Below, in pieces: positions 43,148 to 52,049 of a stretch of DNA of 64,000 nucleotides. The position numbers and the translations under genes were made by a program. This DNA comes from Clostridia bacterium (lineage in GTDB: Bacteria > Bacillota > Clostridia > Lachnospirales > Lachnospiraceae): positions 147,779 through 211,778 of the forward strand of contig CAJTAK010000001.1 in NCBI GenBank assembly GCA_910574255.1. The letters are read 5' to 3'. Numbering within the stretch: the first letter of the stretch is position 1; the number at the start of each line of letters is the position of its first letter. The notes under the pieces are model-generated. The model made no database searches. It was not told where the DNA came from and worked only from the letters and a program-made list of their open reading frames with translations.

Positions 43148-43951
43148 ATGACTACGATATTTTGGTGTGAGGACAGCCTGGACGGAATACTGACAGGTAT
43201 CTATGATGCTTGGGACAGCCGCCTGGGACATAAGAATGTGCGTCTGAAAACAGATGCCGCAGACAGCCTGGAGCTGTTCTGTGAATATCGTCAGGTGAAG
43301 ACAGATGCCCTTAAGGCAGAAAAGGTACTGCGCACAATTCGTCAGAAGCTTGGGGAGGAAGCATTTGAGGCAGTCTGCTATGCAGCAGCCTGTACGGACA
43401 GCAAAAGGGCGGAAGCCATCTATCGAATGGTAGTACTGGGGCTTCATATGATGAACGGGCATCAGGTAGTCAACTGTCTTCAGGATCCTGACGTTTCCTT
43501 AGTGATGAGACTTCGTACCAAGGCATGGCACGAGGCTCACCGTTATATGGGATTTGTACGCTTTGAGGAGCTGGAAAATGGGGTGCTTTACAGCACGATT
43601 GAACCGGCATATGCAGTTCTGCCCCTTTTGGCCCCTCATTTTTCGGACCGGTTTCAGCAGGAAAATTGGGTGATTCATGATAAAAAGCGCAGCGTCATGG
43701 CAGTGCATCCCAAAGGCTCCCTTTGGGTGCTGGCAGATGCCAAGGAGCTTAATCCGGATTATCTGATGTGCCGCTCCGGGCAGGAAAAGGAGTTTCAGGA
43801 GCTGTGGAAGCTCTTTTGCAAAACCATTGCCATTGAAGAACGGAGGAATCCAAGATGTCAGCAGGGCCTTCTGCCGCTGCGGTTCCGATCCTGCATGACA
43901 GAGTTTCGGCAGGAACGGGATGAGCTTGGAGGAAAACAGGGGGAGAAATAA
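43148..43951 (+). CDS. TIGR03915-type putative DNA repair protein (DUF4130)
   Basis: 267 residues. The start IFWCEDSLDGILTGIYDAWD and ALRTKAWHEAHRYMGFVRFEEL-type region (LRTKAWHEAHRYMGFVRFEE) are typical, with FSDRFQQENWVIHDKKRSV near residue 170. Family members pair with the radical SAM protein upstream, and some are fused to uracil-DNA-glycosylase-like domains. This one has no such fusion. It probably works with its neighbour on damaged DNA (inference). AGGAGAAAGC precedes the ATG. Confidence 0.88.
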   Translation: MTTIFWCEDSLDGILTGIYDAWDSRLGHKNVRLKTDAADSLELFCEYRQVKTDALKAEKVLRTIRQKLGEEAFEAVCYAAACTDSKRAEAIYRMVVLGLHMMNGHQVVNCLQDPDVSLVMRLRTKAWHEAHRYMGFVRFEELENGVLYSTIEPAYAVLPLLAPHFSDRFQQENWVIHDKKRSVMAVHPKGSLWVLADAKELNPDYLMCRSGQEKEFQELWKLFCKTIAIEERRNPRCQQGLLPLRFRSCMTEFRQERDELGGKQGEK

Positions 43952-43970
43952 GCAGAGAGGATAAAGTCAG

Positions 43971-44492
43971 ATGATTTCTTATGAAGTAATACGCAGCAGA
44001 CGCCGGACATTGGCGCTTCAAGTGACCAGAGAGGGGAAAGTGCTTGTACGGGCGCCTCTTCGCTATCCTGTGCAGGAAATTGCGGCATTTGTACAGCGCC
44101 ATGAGACGTGGCTTGAAAAAAAGCTTTTGGAGGTGAATAATCATCAAAGCCTTCTGCCCACACCTTCTTTGGAAGAGGAGCAGGCTTACCGGGAACAGGC
44201 ACGAAGAGTGCTGGCAGAAAAGACAGCCTATTATGCGGACAGGATGGGTGTTACTTATGGGCGCATCTCTATCCGGGGGCAGAAGACCAGATGGGGAAGC
44301 TGCAGTGCCAGAGGAAATTTGAATTATAATTGGAGATTGATGCTTTGTCCGGACGAGGTTCAGGACTATGTGGTGGTGCATGAACTGGCCCACCGGAAGG
44401 AAATGAATCATTCCAAAGCATTTTACCGAATTGTGGAGCAGATACTTCCGGACTATCGGGAATGTATGCAATGGCTGAAAGCGCATTCCTGA
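43971..44492 (+). CDS. YgjP-like metallopeptidase domain protein (DUF45/WLM-like)
   Basis: 173 residues, with zinc motif VVHELAHRKEMNHSKAFYRI (HELAH plus a downstream His) and the preceding RWGSCSARGNLNYNWRL box. DUF45 proteins resemble metallopeptidases; the E. coli homologue YgjP has been linked to nucleotide hydrolysis. It starts 19 bases after the TIGR03915 gene and is likely in its operon, hence possibly SOS-linked. Confidence 0.88.
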   Translation: MISYEVIRSRRRTLALQVTREGKVLVRAPLRYPVQEIAAFVQRHETWLEKKLLEVNNHQSLLPTPSLEEEQAYREQARRVLAEKTAYYADRMGVTYGRISIRGQKTRWGSCSARGNLNYNWRLMLCPDEVQDYVVVHELAHRKEMNHSKAFYRIVEQILPDYRECMQWLKAHS

Positions 44493-44562
44493 GAGCTTCT
44501 TCACTTTGTCTGAAGGATTCCTTAATTTTACAAAATAGACATAGTTTTTTATAAAAGTTCTT

Positions 44563-44591
44563 TTGACATGTCTTTGAAATCATAGTACACT
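44563..44591 (+). promoter_or_regulatory. Promoter of hom
   Basis: TTGACA (44563-44568) and TACACT (44586-44591) are exactly 17 bases apart, about 98 bases before the hom start. Confidence 0.8.
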
Positions 44592-44688
44592 TATATCTAT
44601 GGTCAACAGTATAGGTTTGCTGTGGCTCATTATATGAATAACATCCATGAAAGGGTGCAGGGAAAGAGTTTCAGACAGGAGAAAGAAA

Positions 44689-45978
44689 ATGGGAGATATT
44701 CCGGTAATAAAAGCTGCGCTTTTAGGCGCAGGTACAGTGGGCGGGGGAGTCTATGAGATTCTGAAGCGCCAGAAAGAAGAAATGCCCAAAAAGCTGGGAG
44801 TCTTTGTGGAGATTACAAAGATCCTGGTGCGTGATAAAGGGAAAAAGCGGGAGGGATTGGATTCTGCCCTGTTGACGGAGGATTGGAAAGAGATTTCGGA
44901 AGATCCAAAGATTCAAATTGTGATTGAGTTAATGGGTGGTATCGAGCCGGCTCGGACTTATATTTTAGAAGCTCTGCAGTCAGGAAAGCATGTGGTGACA
45001 GCCAATAAGGACCTGCTGGCAGACTATGGCCGGGAGCTTTTGGATACGGCCCGGGAGCATGGCTGCGATTTGATGTTTGAGGCAGCAGTGGCAGGAGGGA
45101 TTCCCATTATACGTCCTCTGAAGCAATGTCTGGCAGCCAATTATATCACTGAGGTTATGGGGATTGTAAACGGAACAACCAATTACATACTAACACGAAT
45201 GACTCAGGACAAGATGGAATTCTCAGATGCGCTGGCGCTGGCTGCGGAGCTGGGCTATGCGGAGGCTGACCCGACGGCGGATGTGGAAGGATATGATGCA
45301 GGGCGGAAGGTAGCGATTATGGCTTCCATTGCTTTCAATTCCCGGGTGACCTTTGCGGATGTATTTACAGAGGGGATTACGAAGATTACAGCGGCGGACA
45401 TTGCCTATGCAGATGAACTGAACATGGTGATTAAGCTTCTGGGAGTGGCAAAAAACGGTGAGGACGGCATAGAAGCAGGGGTCTATCCTATGCTGATTCC
45501 CAAGGAACATCCGCTGGCATCGGTTCAGGATGCGTTTAATGCTGTTTTTGTACACGGGGATGCGGTGGATGACGCAATGTTTTTAGGACGCGGCGCCGGC
45601 AGATTCCCAACGGGCAGTGCAGTGGCAGGCGATATCTTTGAGATTGTCCGGAATATTCAGGCAGGAAGTACAGGAAGACTCGGCTGCACCTGTTATAAGA
45701 ATCTGTGTGTGAAGCCGGCGGATGAGACAAGTCATCGGTATTTTCTGCGCCTGCAGGTAGAAGATCGTCCGGGTGTTCTGGCCGGGATTGCTTCGGTGTT
45801 TGGCAATAATAATGTGAGTATTGCTCAAGTGATTCAAAAAAATAAATGCGGCGAACTGGCTGAGCTTGCTGTCATTACGGAACAAGTATTGGAGCGCCAT
45901 TTCAAAGATTCGCTTCTGGTGCTTGGTGAGATGTCTATGATCAAAGAAATTTCCACGATTTTGCGTGTATATGCATAG
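44689..45978 (+). CDS. hom: Homoserine dehydrogenase
   Basis: About 429 residues, usual length. The Rossmann start AALLGAGTVGGGVYEIL, catalytic region GIVNGTTNYILTRM, and AAELGYAEADPTADVEGYDA are diagnostic. The C-terminal ACT domain (LRLQVEDRPGVLAGIASVFG) allows feedback by threonine. It reduces aspartate semialdehyde to homoserine for threonine and methionine. ATG 44689 has AGGAG upstream; an earlier frame start has no binding site. Confidence 0.95.
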   Translation: MGDIPVIKAALLGAGTVGGGVYEILKRQKEEMPKKLGVFVEITKILVRDKGKKREGLDSALLTEDWKEISEDPKIQIVIELMGGIEPARTYILEALQSGKHVVTANKDLLADYGRELLDTAREHGCDLMFEAAVAGGIPIIRPLKQCLAANYITEVMGIVNGTTNYILTRMTQDKMEFSDALALAAELGYAEADPTADVEGYDAGRKVAIMASIAFNSRVTFADVFTEGITKITAADIAYADELNMVIKLLGVAKNGEDGIEAGVYPMLIPKEHPLASVQDAFNAVFVHGDAVDDAMFLGRGAGRFPTGSAVAGDIFEIVRNIQAGSTGRLGCTCYKNLCVKPADETSHRYFLRLQVEDRPGVLAGIASVFGNNNVSIAQVIQKNKCGELAELAVITEQVLERHFKDSLLVLGEMSMIKEISTILRVYA

Positions 45979-46057
45979 AGAGACGGAACGCAGTATCCGG
46001 TTCTGCTTGTGGGGAAAGCAGAATTGGATGCTTTCGTCCCATGGAGAGGAAAAGAAT

Positions 46058-46627
46058 ATGGAGAAGGTATTGACACTATTGGATTCTGCAATCATTTTTG
46101 CAACAAAGGCTCATTCGGGAATGATGCGCAAGGGAACGAATGTACCCTATATTGTCCATCCCATTGAGGCGGCAGCGATTGTGTCTACGATGACAGATGA
46201 CGAAGAAGTGATTGCAGCGGCAGTTCTGCATGATGTTCTGGAGGATACTGAGGCTACGGAACAGGATCTCCTTGCGCACTTCGGACGCAGAATAACAGAG
46301 CTGGTTATGGGGGAAAGTGAGAATAAACGAAGAAATTTTCCGGCGTCTCTTACATGGAAAGTACGCAAACAGGAGACGATTACATTTCTGGAGACAGAGG
46401 CGGATACGGATGCAAAGATGCTGGCGCTGGCAGACAAGCTTTCCAATCTCCGGGCAATTCACCGGGATGTGTGCATTATCGGAGATACGGTATGGGAGCG
46501 CTTTAATGTGAAGAATAAAAAGATGCATGAGTGGATGTACCGCTCAATTGCGGAAGCTTTAAGAGAGCTGGAGGAGTATCCGACATGGCAGGAATATAAC
46601 TATTTGGTACAGGCTGTCTTTGGATGA
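46058..46627 (+). CDS. HD-domain hydrolase, MESH1/SpoT-like (p)ppGpp hydrolase candidate
   Basis: About 189 residues, a stand-alone HD domain. The metal residues are in VPYIVHPIEAA (His), LHDVLEDT (His-Asp-Val-Leu-Glu-Asp) and ALADKLSNLRAI (Asp), the pattern of SpoT-type and MESH1 hydrolases. No synthetase, TGS or ACT domain. It may remove pyrophosphate from ppGpp or an analogous nucleotide. ATG 46058 follows GGAGAGG. It lies downstream of hom in the same direction. Confidence 0.82.
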   Translation: MEKVLTLLDSAIIFATKAHSGMMRKGTNVPYIVHPIEAAAIVSTMTDDEEVIAAAVLHDVLEDTEATEQDLLAHFGRRITELVMGESENKRRNFPASLTWKVRKQETITFLETEADTDAKMLALADKLSNLRAIHRDVCIIGDTVWERFNVKNKKMHEWMYRSIAEALRELEEYPTWQEYNYLVQAVFG

Positions 46628-46641
46628 ATGTGAAAAACGGC

Positions 46642-46670
46642 TTGACAAATTTGTGAAAAAAGGATAATCT
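46642..46670 (+). promoter_or_regulatory. Promoter of the aminotransferase gene
   Basis: TTGACA (46642-46647) and TAATCT (46665-46670) are 17 bases apart. Confidence 0.7.
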
Positions 46671-46756
46671 GCTACAGGAAATATAGTTGACAGTAAATTA
46701 TGCATAAGTGCTGCATAAAGCTGAAAGCTGGATGGCAGCGAAAGAGGAGGAGCAAA

Positions 46757-48040
46757 ATGAAATCTTACCGGGAAATGAGCAGGGAAGAGCTTCTGGATCT
46801 AAAGGAGGAGCTGGAGACAAGATACCAGGAGGTACAGGCGCAGAATCTGCATCTGGATATGTCCAGAGGAAAACCCAGTGCGGAGCAGTTGGATATTTCC
46901 ATGGGAATGATGGATGTCCTGCACAGTGGTGTGGATTTGAAGGATTCGGAGGGGGTAGACTGCCGGAATTATGGTGTGCTGGATGGCGTGAAAGAGGCAA
47001 AGGAGCTTCTTGGCCAGATGTCGGAGGTATCTCCGGATAAAATGATTATCTATGGCAATTCCAGCCTGAACGTAATGTACGATACGGTAGCCCGTGCTAT
47101 GACTCACGGTATCATGGGACATGCACCTTGGTGCAAGCAGGAGCAAGTAAAGTTCTTATGCCCGGTTCCCGGATATGATCGTCATTTTGCTATCACGGAA
47201 TATTTTGGAATAGAGATGATAAATGTTCCCATGACACCGGAAGGGCCGGACATGGATCTGGTGGAGAAGCTGGTAAGCAGTGATCCGGCAATCAAGGGAA
47301 TCTGGTGTGTGCCTAAGTATTCCAATCCTCAGGGAATTACCTATTCGGATGAAACGGTCCGCCGTTTTGCCAATCTGAAGCCGGCTGCGGAGGATTTCCG
47401 TATCTTTTGGGACAATGCTTATTGCGTGCATCATTTATATGATGATCACCAGGATTTTTTGCTGGAGATTCTGGACGAGTGTGAGAAGGCGGGGAATCCG
47501 GACATTGTTTACAAATTCTGCTCCACTTCAAAAATCAGCTTTCCGGGATCCGGTGTGGCCTGCATAGCCACATCGCCCAACAACCTGAAAGATATTAAGA
47601 AGCAGCTTACCATTCAGACCATCGGTCATGATAAGGTAAATCAGCTTCGGCATGTGAGATTTTTCAAAGATATAGACGGCATCCATGAGCATATGCGCAA
47701 GCATGCGGCAATTATGCGTCCGAAGTTTGAGGCTGTCCTTAATACTCTGGAACGTGAGCTTTCCGGTTTGGAGATTGGAAGCTGGATACGTCCGAGAGGC
47801 GGCTACTTTATCTCTTTTGATGCTATGGAGGGCTGTGCTAAGGCTATTGTTGCAAAATGCAAAGAAGCTGGCGTAGTAATGACCGGAGCAGGAGCGACCT
47901 ATCCCTATGGGAAAGACCCCATGGACAGCAATATTCGTATCGCCCCGTCCTTCCCGACCAAGGAAGAACTGGCGGTGGCAACGGATCTGTTTGTACTCTG
48001 TGTGAAGCTGGCTAGTGTGGAGAAGCTTTTGGAAGTATAG
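46757..48040 (+). CDS. Aspartate aminotransferase-type enzyme (PF12897 class)
   Basis: About 427 residues. The PLP-dependent fold type I is indicated by YGNSSLNVMYD (cofactor phosphate region), CVPKYSNPQGITYS, and the Schiff-base lysine in CSTSKISFPGSGVA. IRIAPSFPTKEELA near the end is the Arg region that grips the substrate carboxylate. It belongs to the aspartate aminotransferase group related to MocR-type enzymes. It transfers amino groups between aspartate and 2-oxoglutarate, probably. AGGAGG precedes ATG 46757. Confidence 0.88.
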   Translation: MKSYREMSREELLDLKEELETRYQEVQAQNLHLDMSRGKPSAEQLDISMGMMDVLHSGVDLKDSEGVDCRNYGVLDGVKEAKELLGQMSEVSPDKMIIYGNSSLNVMYDTVARAMTHGIMGHAPWCKQEQVKFLCPVPGYDRHFAITEYFGIEMINVPMTPEGPDMDLVEKLVSSDPAIKGIWCVPKYSNPQGITYSDETVRRFANLKPAAEDFRIFWDNAYCVHHLYDDHQDFLLEILDECEKAGNPDIVYKFCSTSKISFPGSGVACIATSPNNLKDIKKQLTIQTIGHDKVNQLRHVRFFKDIDGIHEHMRKHAAIMRPKFEAVLNTLERELSGLEIGSWIRPRGGYFISFDAMEGCAKAIVAKCKEAGVVMTGAGATYPYGKDPMDSNIRIAPSFPTKEELAVATDLFVLCVKLASVEKLLEV

Positions 48041-48097
48041 AGATTGGCATACTGCCATAAATCAAAGACGATAGTGGTGAATGGGCATTGAATAGTG

Positions 48098-48145
48098 AAA
48101 GGACATGACGGAATAAGCGATGGTTTACATTCTGTCATGTCCTTT
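48098..48145. terminator. Bidirectional terminator
   Basis: AAAGGACATGACGGAAT pairs with ATTCTGTCATGTCCTTT, with A- and T-rich flanks, between the convergent aminotransferase and uppP genes. Confidence 0.85.
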
Positions 48146-48188
48146 ATTTTTATATGCAAGAATCTAATGCCGGCACATGGGCAATTTA

Positions 48189-49013
48189 CTAGCCGAGAAG
48201 CAGAAAATAAGCAAGAACCAGGATGCCTAAGACAATTCGATAATAACCAAAGGCTTTAAAATCATTCTTCCGAATATATCCTATCAAAAATCGAATGGCA
48301 AGTATAGATACCACAAAAGCAGTAACCATGCCAACTGCTAAAATCCCAATCTCTGTGCCTGTAAAATCGAAGCCGAATTTTACCAGTTTCAGAAGACTTG
48401 CGCCAAACATAACCGGAATTCCCAAAAAGAAGCTGAACTCCGCAGCTATGGGCCGCGCAAGCCCCAGGAGCATAGCACCTAAAATTGTAGCTCCGGATCG
48501 GGAAGTGCCGGGTATCAGCGCCAATACCTGAAAAGCTCCAATAAAGAAAGCCATAGAAAAGCTTAACTGACGGAAGTTCTGCACCACAGGTTTTCTGCCC
48601 CGGTTCCGATTCTCAATCACAATAAATAAAACTCCATACACAATCAGAGTAATTGCCACTGTCTGATAATTATAGAACAGGGCATCAATCTTATCATCAA
48701 AAGGAATTCCAATAATCGCTGCCGGAAGAACTGCAGCCAAAACCTTGAACCACAGTGACCAGGTTTCCTTTTTTATCCAGCCATTCTTCGGTGCCGTAAA
48801 GGGCCACAACTTTCCGAAATAGAGCACAACTACAGCCAGAATCGCTCCAAGCTGAATGACAACACGGAACATCTCCATAAAATCCGCACTCACATTTAAA
48901 TGAACCAGTTCCTCAATCAAAATCATATGCCCGGTACTGCTGATAGGAAGCCACTCCGTAATTCCCTCCACAACACCCAGAAGAAGCACCTTTAACCATT
49001 CAAAAACGTTCAT
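48189..49013 (-). CDS. uppP: Undecaprenyl-diphosphate phosphatase
   Basis: 274 residues with eight membrane segments. The two family boxes are [19 protein letters not shown] (residue about 15) and [12 protein letters not shown] (about 165), carrying the active Ser, Glu and Arg. It recycles the lipid carrier of peptidoglycan synthesis and confers bacitracin tolerance. Confidence 0.95.
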   Translation of the reverse strand: MNVFEWLKVLLLGVVEGITEWLPISSTGHMILIEELVHLNVSADFMEMFRVVIQLGAILAVVVLYFGKLWPFTAPKNGWIKKETWSLWFKVLAAVLPAAIIGIPFDDKIDALFYNYQTVAITLIVYGVLFIVIENRNRGRKPVVQNFRQLSFSMAFFIGAFQVLALIPGTSRSGATILGAMLLGLARPIAAEFSFFLGIPVMFGASLLKLVKFGFDFTGTEIGILAVGMVTAFVVSILAIRFLIGYIRKNDFKAFGYYRIVLGILVLAYFLLLG

Positions 49014-49188
49014 ACTAAAAACCTCATTTCTTTTTTATAACCCATATGCAAAAAACTGCATACGGTTTTTTCTGCGATGTTAAAATACACTAGACTATCC
49101 GTCTTAGTATACCACACCCAAATATAAAGTCAACGAACAAACTAGGAAATAAAAGTCCTAATACGGCAGCAAAAACATACAAGACCAG

Positions 49189-49264
49189 CCGCAGGAGGGA
49201 AATAGGTACTCCGCAGGCGTGTTAGCGAAGCGGAGCAGGGGGAGTACCTATTTCCCTCCTGCGG
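49189..49264. repeat. 24-bp perfect inverted repeat, REP/MITE-like
   Basis: The arm CCGCAGGAGGGAAATAGG plus TACTCC (49189-49212) is exactly complementary to 49241-49264, around a 28-base GC-rich loop containing AGCGAAGCGGAGC. There is no T tract, so it is not a plain terminator. A similar AGCGAAGCGGA string occurs in the folded region at about 4193-4203. Confidence 0.75.
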
Positions 49265-49372
49265 CGTCCGCATTTCTCATATTTTAATTCACATCCTGCC
49301 CAAAGCCGCCGCATCTGTAAATATAAGACGAAAATTTATGCATGAAATGTTCAAATTTATACATTTTTTCTC

Positions 49373-49400
49373 TTGTAATTTATAAAAATAATGTTAAAAT
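49373..49400 (+). promoter_or_regulatory. Probable promoter of the amino acid ABC operon
   Basis: TTGTAA (49373-49378) and TAAAAT (49395-49400) are 16 bases apart, about 95 bases upstream of the start codon. Confidence 0.55.
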
Positions 49401-49494
49401 GGTTTAATAGGCTATCAACCCATAGCCTTATCTATAATGTGTGAAAGCAGATTGCTTTCATAATAATTTATTATAAAGTTTGGGAGGAAAGAAC

Positions 49495-50355
49495 ATGAAA
49501 AAATTAATCGCACTTTTATTAGCGGCAGCTATGTGTGCATCCATGGCAGCATGCGGCTCCAAGACAGAAGAGCCGGCAGCACCCGCTGAGGCAGAGGCGC
49601 CTGCAGAAGACGCAGAAGCTCCGGCAGAGGATGCGGATGCACCGGATGGGACAGAGGCTCCGGCAGAAATCGGAGAATTTACCACGGTAACAGAGGGCAT
49701 CCTGACCATGGGAACAAACGCAGCATTCCCGCCCTATGAGTTCTATGACGGAGACGACATCGTGGGAATCGATGCGGAGATCGCAGGACTTCTGGCAGAG
49801 AAGCTGGGGCTGACTCTGGAGATTATGGATATGGATTTTTCAACTATCGTAACTTCCGTACAGACCGGCGGAGTTGATATTGGACTGGCAGGCATGACGG
49901 TTACGGAAGAGCGTCTTGAGAACGTGAACTTTACCGATTCCTACGCAACCGGCGTTCAGGTCATTATTGTAAAAGAGGATTCCGAAATCGCATCTGCGGA
50001 TGATCTGGAGGGCAAGCTGATTGGCGTTCAGGAGGGAACTACAGGATATGAGTATTGCTCAGAGGATTATGGCGAGGAGAATGTACTGGCTTACACCAAC
50101 GGTGCAACGGCAGTACAGAACCTGGTACAGGGAGCTGTGGACTGTGTGGTTATTGACGAGCAGCCTGCTCTTAGTTTTGTAGAAGCCAATGAGGGATTGA
50201 AGATCCTGGATACAGAGTATGTAATCGAGGACTATGCGGCCGCCGTATCAAAAGAGAATACGGCATTATTGGATGCGCTGAACGCAGCGCTGAAAGAGTT
50301 GCAGGAAGACGGCTCTATTCAGGAAATCCTGGATAAGTACATCAAAGCTGAATAA
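49495..50355 (+). CDS. Amino acid ABC transporter substrate-binding lipoprotein
   Basis: About 286 residues with a lipoprotein signal (KKLIALLLAAAMCASMAAC). After an Ala/Glu-rich spacer of about 40 residues, the SBP family 3 fold follows: LTMGTNAAFPPYEFYDGDDI, AGMTVTEERLENVNFTDSY and LIGVQEGTTGYEYC. It captures a polar amino acid outside the membrane for the permease and ATPase that follow. AGGAGG is before ATG 49495. Confidence 0.92.
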   Translation: MKKLIALLLAAAMCASMAACGSKTEEPAAPAEAEAPAEDAEAPAEDADAPDGTEAPAEIGEFTTVTEGILTMGTNAAFPPYEFYDGDDIVGIDAEIAGLLAEKLGLTLEIMDMDFSTIVTSVQTGGVDIGLAGMTVTEERLENVNFTDSYATGVQVIIVKEDSEIASADDLEGKLIGVQEGTTGYEYCSEDYGEENVLAYTNGATAVQNLVQGAVDCVVIDEQPALSFVEANEGLKILDTEYVIEDYAAAVSKENTALLDALNAALKELQEDGSIQEILDKYIKAE

Positions 50356-50366
50356 GAAGAGCATCA

Positions 50367-50398
50367 GGGGGATGTCTCAGAGAAGACATCCCCTTTTT
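50367..50398 (+). terminator. Terminator or attenuator between SBP and permease genes
   Basis: GGGGATGTCT pairs with AGACATCCCC, followed by TTTTT. In an operon this would lower expression of the membrane parts relative to the binding protein. Confidence 0.75.
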
Positions 50399-50438
50399 CC
50401 GTTGTTTTACCAAAAGGAGAAAGGGGGCCGGGGGACGC

Positions 50439-51185
50439 ATGGAAGCATGGTGGCAAGGCGTACAGAAGGGCTTTTATCAGACATTTATATTGAAAGATAA
50501 TTATATGTATTTTGTAAAGGGGATCCGGATCACGTTTCTGGTGACTGTGCTTGCCCTGGTTTTAGGCTTGGTGCTTGGCGTGCTGGTGGCGGTTATCCGT
50601 TCCGCACACGATCAGCAGCCGGAGAACCGGAGAGGGATTCTTCTGCGGATTTTCAATGGAATCTGTAAGCTTTACCTGACAGTAGTCCGGGGGACGCCTA
50701 TGATGGTACAGCTATTGATCATGTGGTTCGTTATTTGGCCGGTTCTGTTTCCGGGCGCTACACGGGCCACGGACGGAAACCTGATTCGCTGCGCAGTGCT
50801 GGCTTTCGGAGTAAATTCCGGCGCTTATGTGGCGGAAATTGTCCGCTCCGGCATTATGTCCATTGACAAGGGCCAGATGGAAGCCGGCCGTTCTCTTGGA
50901 TTGACTTATGTGAGCACCATGCGTCATGTCATTATTCCCCAAGCCTTTAAAAACGTACTTCCGGCTCTGGGAAATGAACTGATTACGCTGCTTAAGGAGA
51001 CCTCGATTGTAACGGTAATCGGGTTAAAGGATTTGACCAAGGGCGCCATGATTATACAGGCCAATACCTATCAGGCATTGGTTCCCTTTATCGCCATAGC
51101 TGTCATGTATCTGGTGATGGTCCTGTTCCTGAGCTGGCTTTTGGGTAAGATGGAGAGGAGGTTGAGAAAAAGTGATATACGTTAA
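50439..51185 (+). CDS. Amino acid ABC transporter permease (HisM/GlnP type)
   Basis: 248 residues with five to six membrane spans. The coupling loop [20 protein letters not shown] (EAA-type, residue about 148) contacts the ATPase. [16 protein letters not shown] is typical of polar amino acid permeases. It overlaps the ATPase gene by 14 bases. Confidence 0.93.
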   Translation: MEAWWQGVQKGFYQTFILKDNYMYFVKGIRITFLVTVLALVLGLVLGVLVAVIRSAHDQQPENRRGILLRIFNGICKLYLTVVRGTPMMVQLLIMWFVIWPVLFPGATRATDGNLIRCAVLAFGVNSGAYVAEIVRSGIMSIDKGQMEAGRSLGLTYVSTMRHVIIPQAFKNVLPALGNELITLLKETSIVTVIGLKDLTKGAMIIQANTYQALVPFIAIAVMYLVMVLFLSWLLGKMERRLRKSDIR

Positions 51186-51894
51186 GGATTTATCAAAAAC
51201 CTTTGGGGATAACAAGGTAATTTCCCATATCGATGCTCATATTGAGCAGGGAGAAAAGGTTGTAATCGTTGGACCCTCAGGCTCCGGAAAATCCACTTTT
51301 CTCCGCTGCCTCAATCTCCTGGAGCAGCCCACCGGCGGAACCATTACTTTTGACGGGGAAGAGATTACCTCCCCTCATGTGGACATCAATAAGGTGCGCC
51401 GCCATATGGGTATGGTGTTTCAGCATTTTAATTTATTTGCCAATCTGACTGTTAAGAAAAATATTATGCTGGCGCCTGTGCAGCAGAAGCTTATGACAAA
51501 AGCACAGGCAGAGGAAGAAGCTATGCGTCTTCTTAAGCTGGTGAATCTGGAGGATAAAGCAGATGTTTATCCTATCCAGCTTTCCGGCGGACAGAAGCAG
51601 CGAATTGCTATTGTGCGTTCCCTTGCTATGAAACCCAAGGTCATGCTTTTTGACGAGCCAACCTCCGCCCTGGATCCGGAGATGGTGGGAGAGGTTCTGG
51701 AGTTGATGAAGCAGCTTGCCAGGGACGGTATGACTATGGTGGTTGTAACCCATGAGATGGGCTTTGCCAGAGAGGTGGGCACTCGAGTGGTGTTCATGGA
51801 CGAGGGGGTTATTAAGGAAGAAAATACACCCCAGGAATTTTTCGAGCATCCCAAGGATCCCAGGCTTCAGGACTTTTTATCAAAAATTTTGTAA
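51172..51894 (+). CDS. Amino acid ABC transporter ATP-binding protein (GlnQ type)
   Basis: 240 residues from a GTG, which overlaps the permease end. Walker A is [16 protein letters not shown], the signature [18 protein letters not shown], Walker [17 protein letters not shown], and the switch His lies in [12 protein letters not shown]. It powers uptake of polar amino acids with the two upstream subunits. GGAGGTTGAG precedes the GTG. Confidence 0.95.
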   Translation: MIYVKDLSKTFGDNKVISHIDAHIEQGEKVVIVGPSGSGKSTFLRCLNLLEQPTGGTITFDGEEITSPHVDINKVRRHMGMVFQHFNLFANLTVKKNIMLAPVQQKLMTKAQAEEEAMRLLKLVNLEDKADVYPIQLSGGQKQRIAIVRSLAMKPKVMLFDEPTSALDPEMVGEVLELMKQLARDGMTMVVVTHEMGFAREVGTRVVFMDEGVIKEENTPQEFFEHPKDPRLQDFLSKIL

Positions 51895-51910
51895 TTTTTA
51901 AAATTTATGA

Positions 51911-51940
51911 GCGTCTGTGTGGACAGGCGCTTTTTTTTTT
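51911..51940 (+). terminator. Rho-independent terminator
   Basis: GCGTCTGT pairs with ACAGGCGC (one G-U), followed by ten T. Confidence 0.85.
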
Positions 51941-52049
51941 ATTATACTGGGAATATAAATGCTCTTTGATTCTTGTGGTATTTTGATATATGGGAGTCTT
52001 GAAGAGCTGCGGATAATAAACATTTCAGGAGAGCGGAGGATTTTTTAGA

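Larger units (their letters stand above)
49014..49494. other. Intergenic region with a long palindrome
   Basis: 480 bases between divergent uppP and the ABC transporter. It holds the uppP leader (with TATGCA/TGCATA near 49046-49062), the palindrome at 49189-49264 and the promoter at 49373. No gene is seen. Confidence 0.5.
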
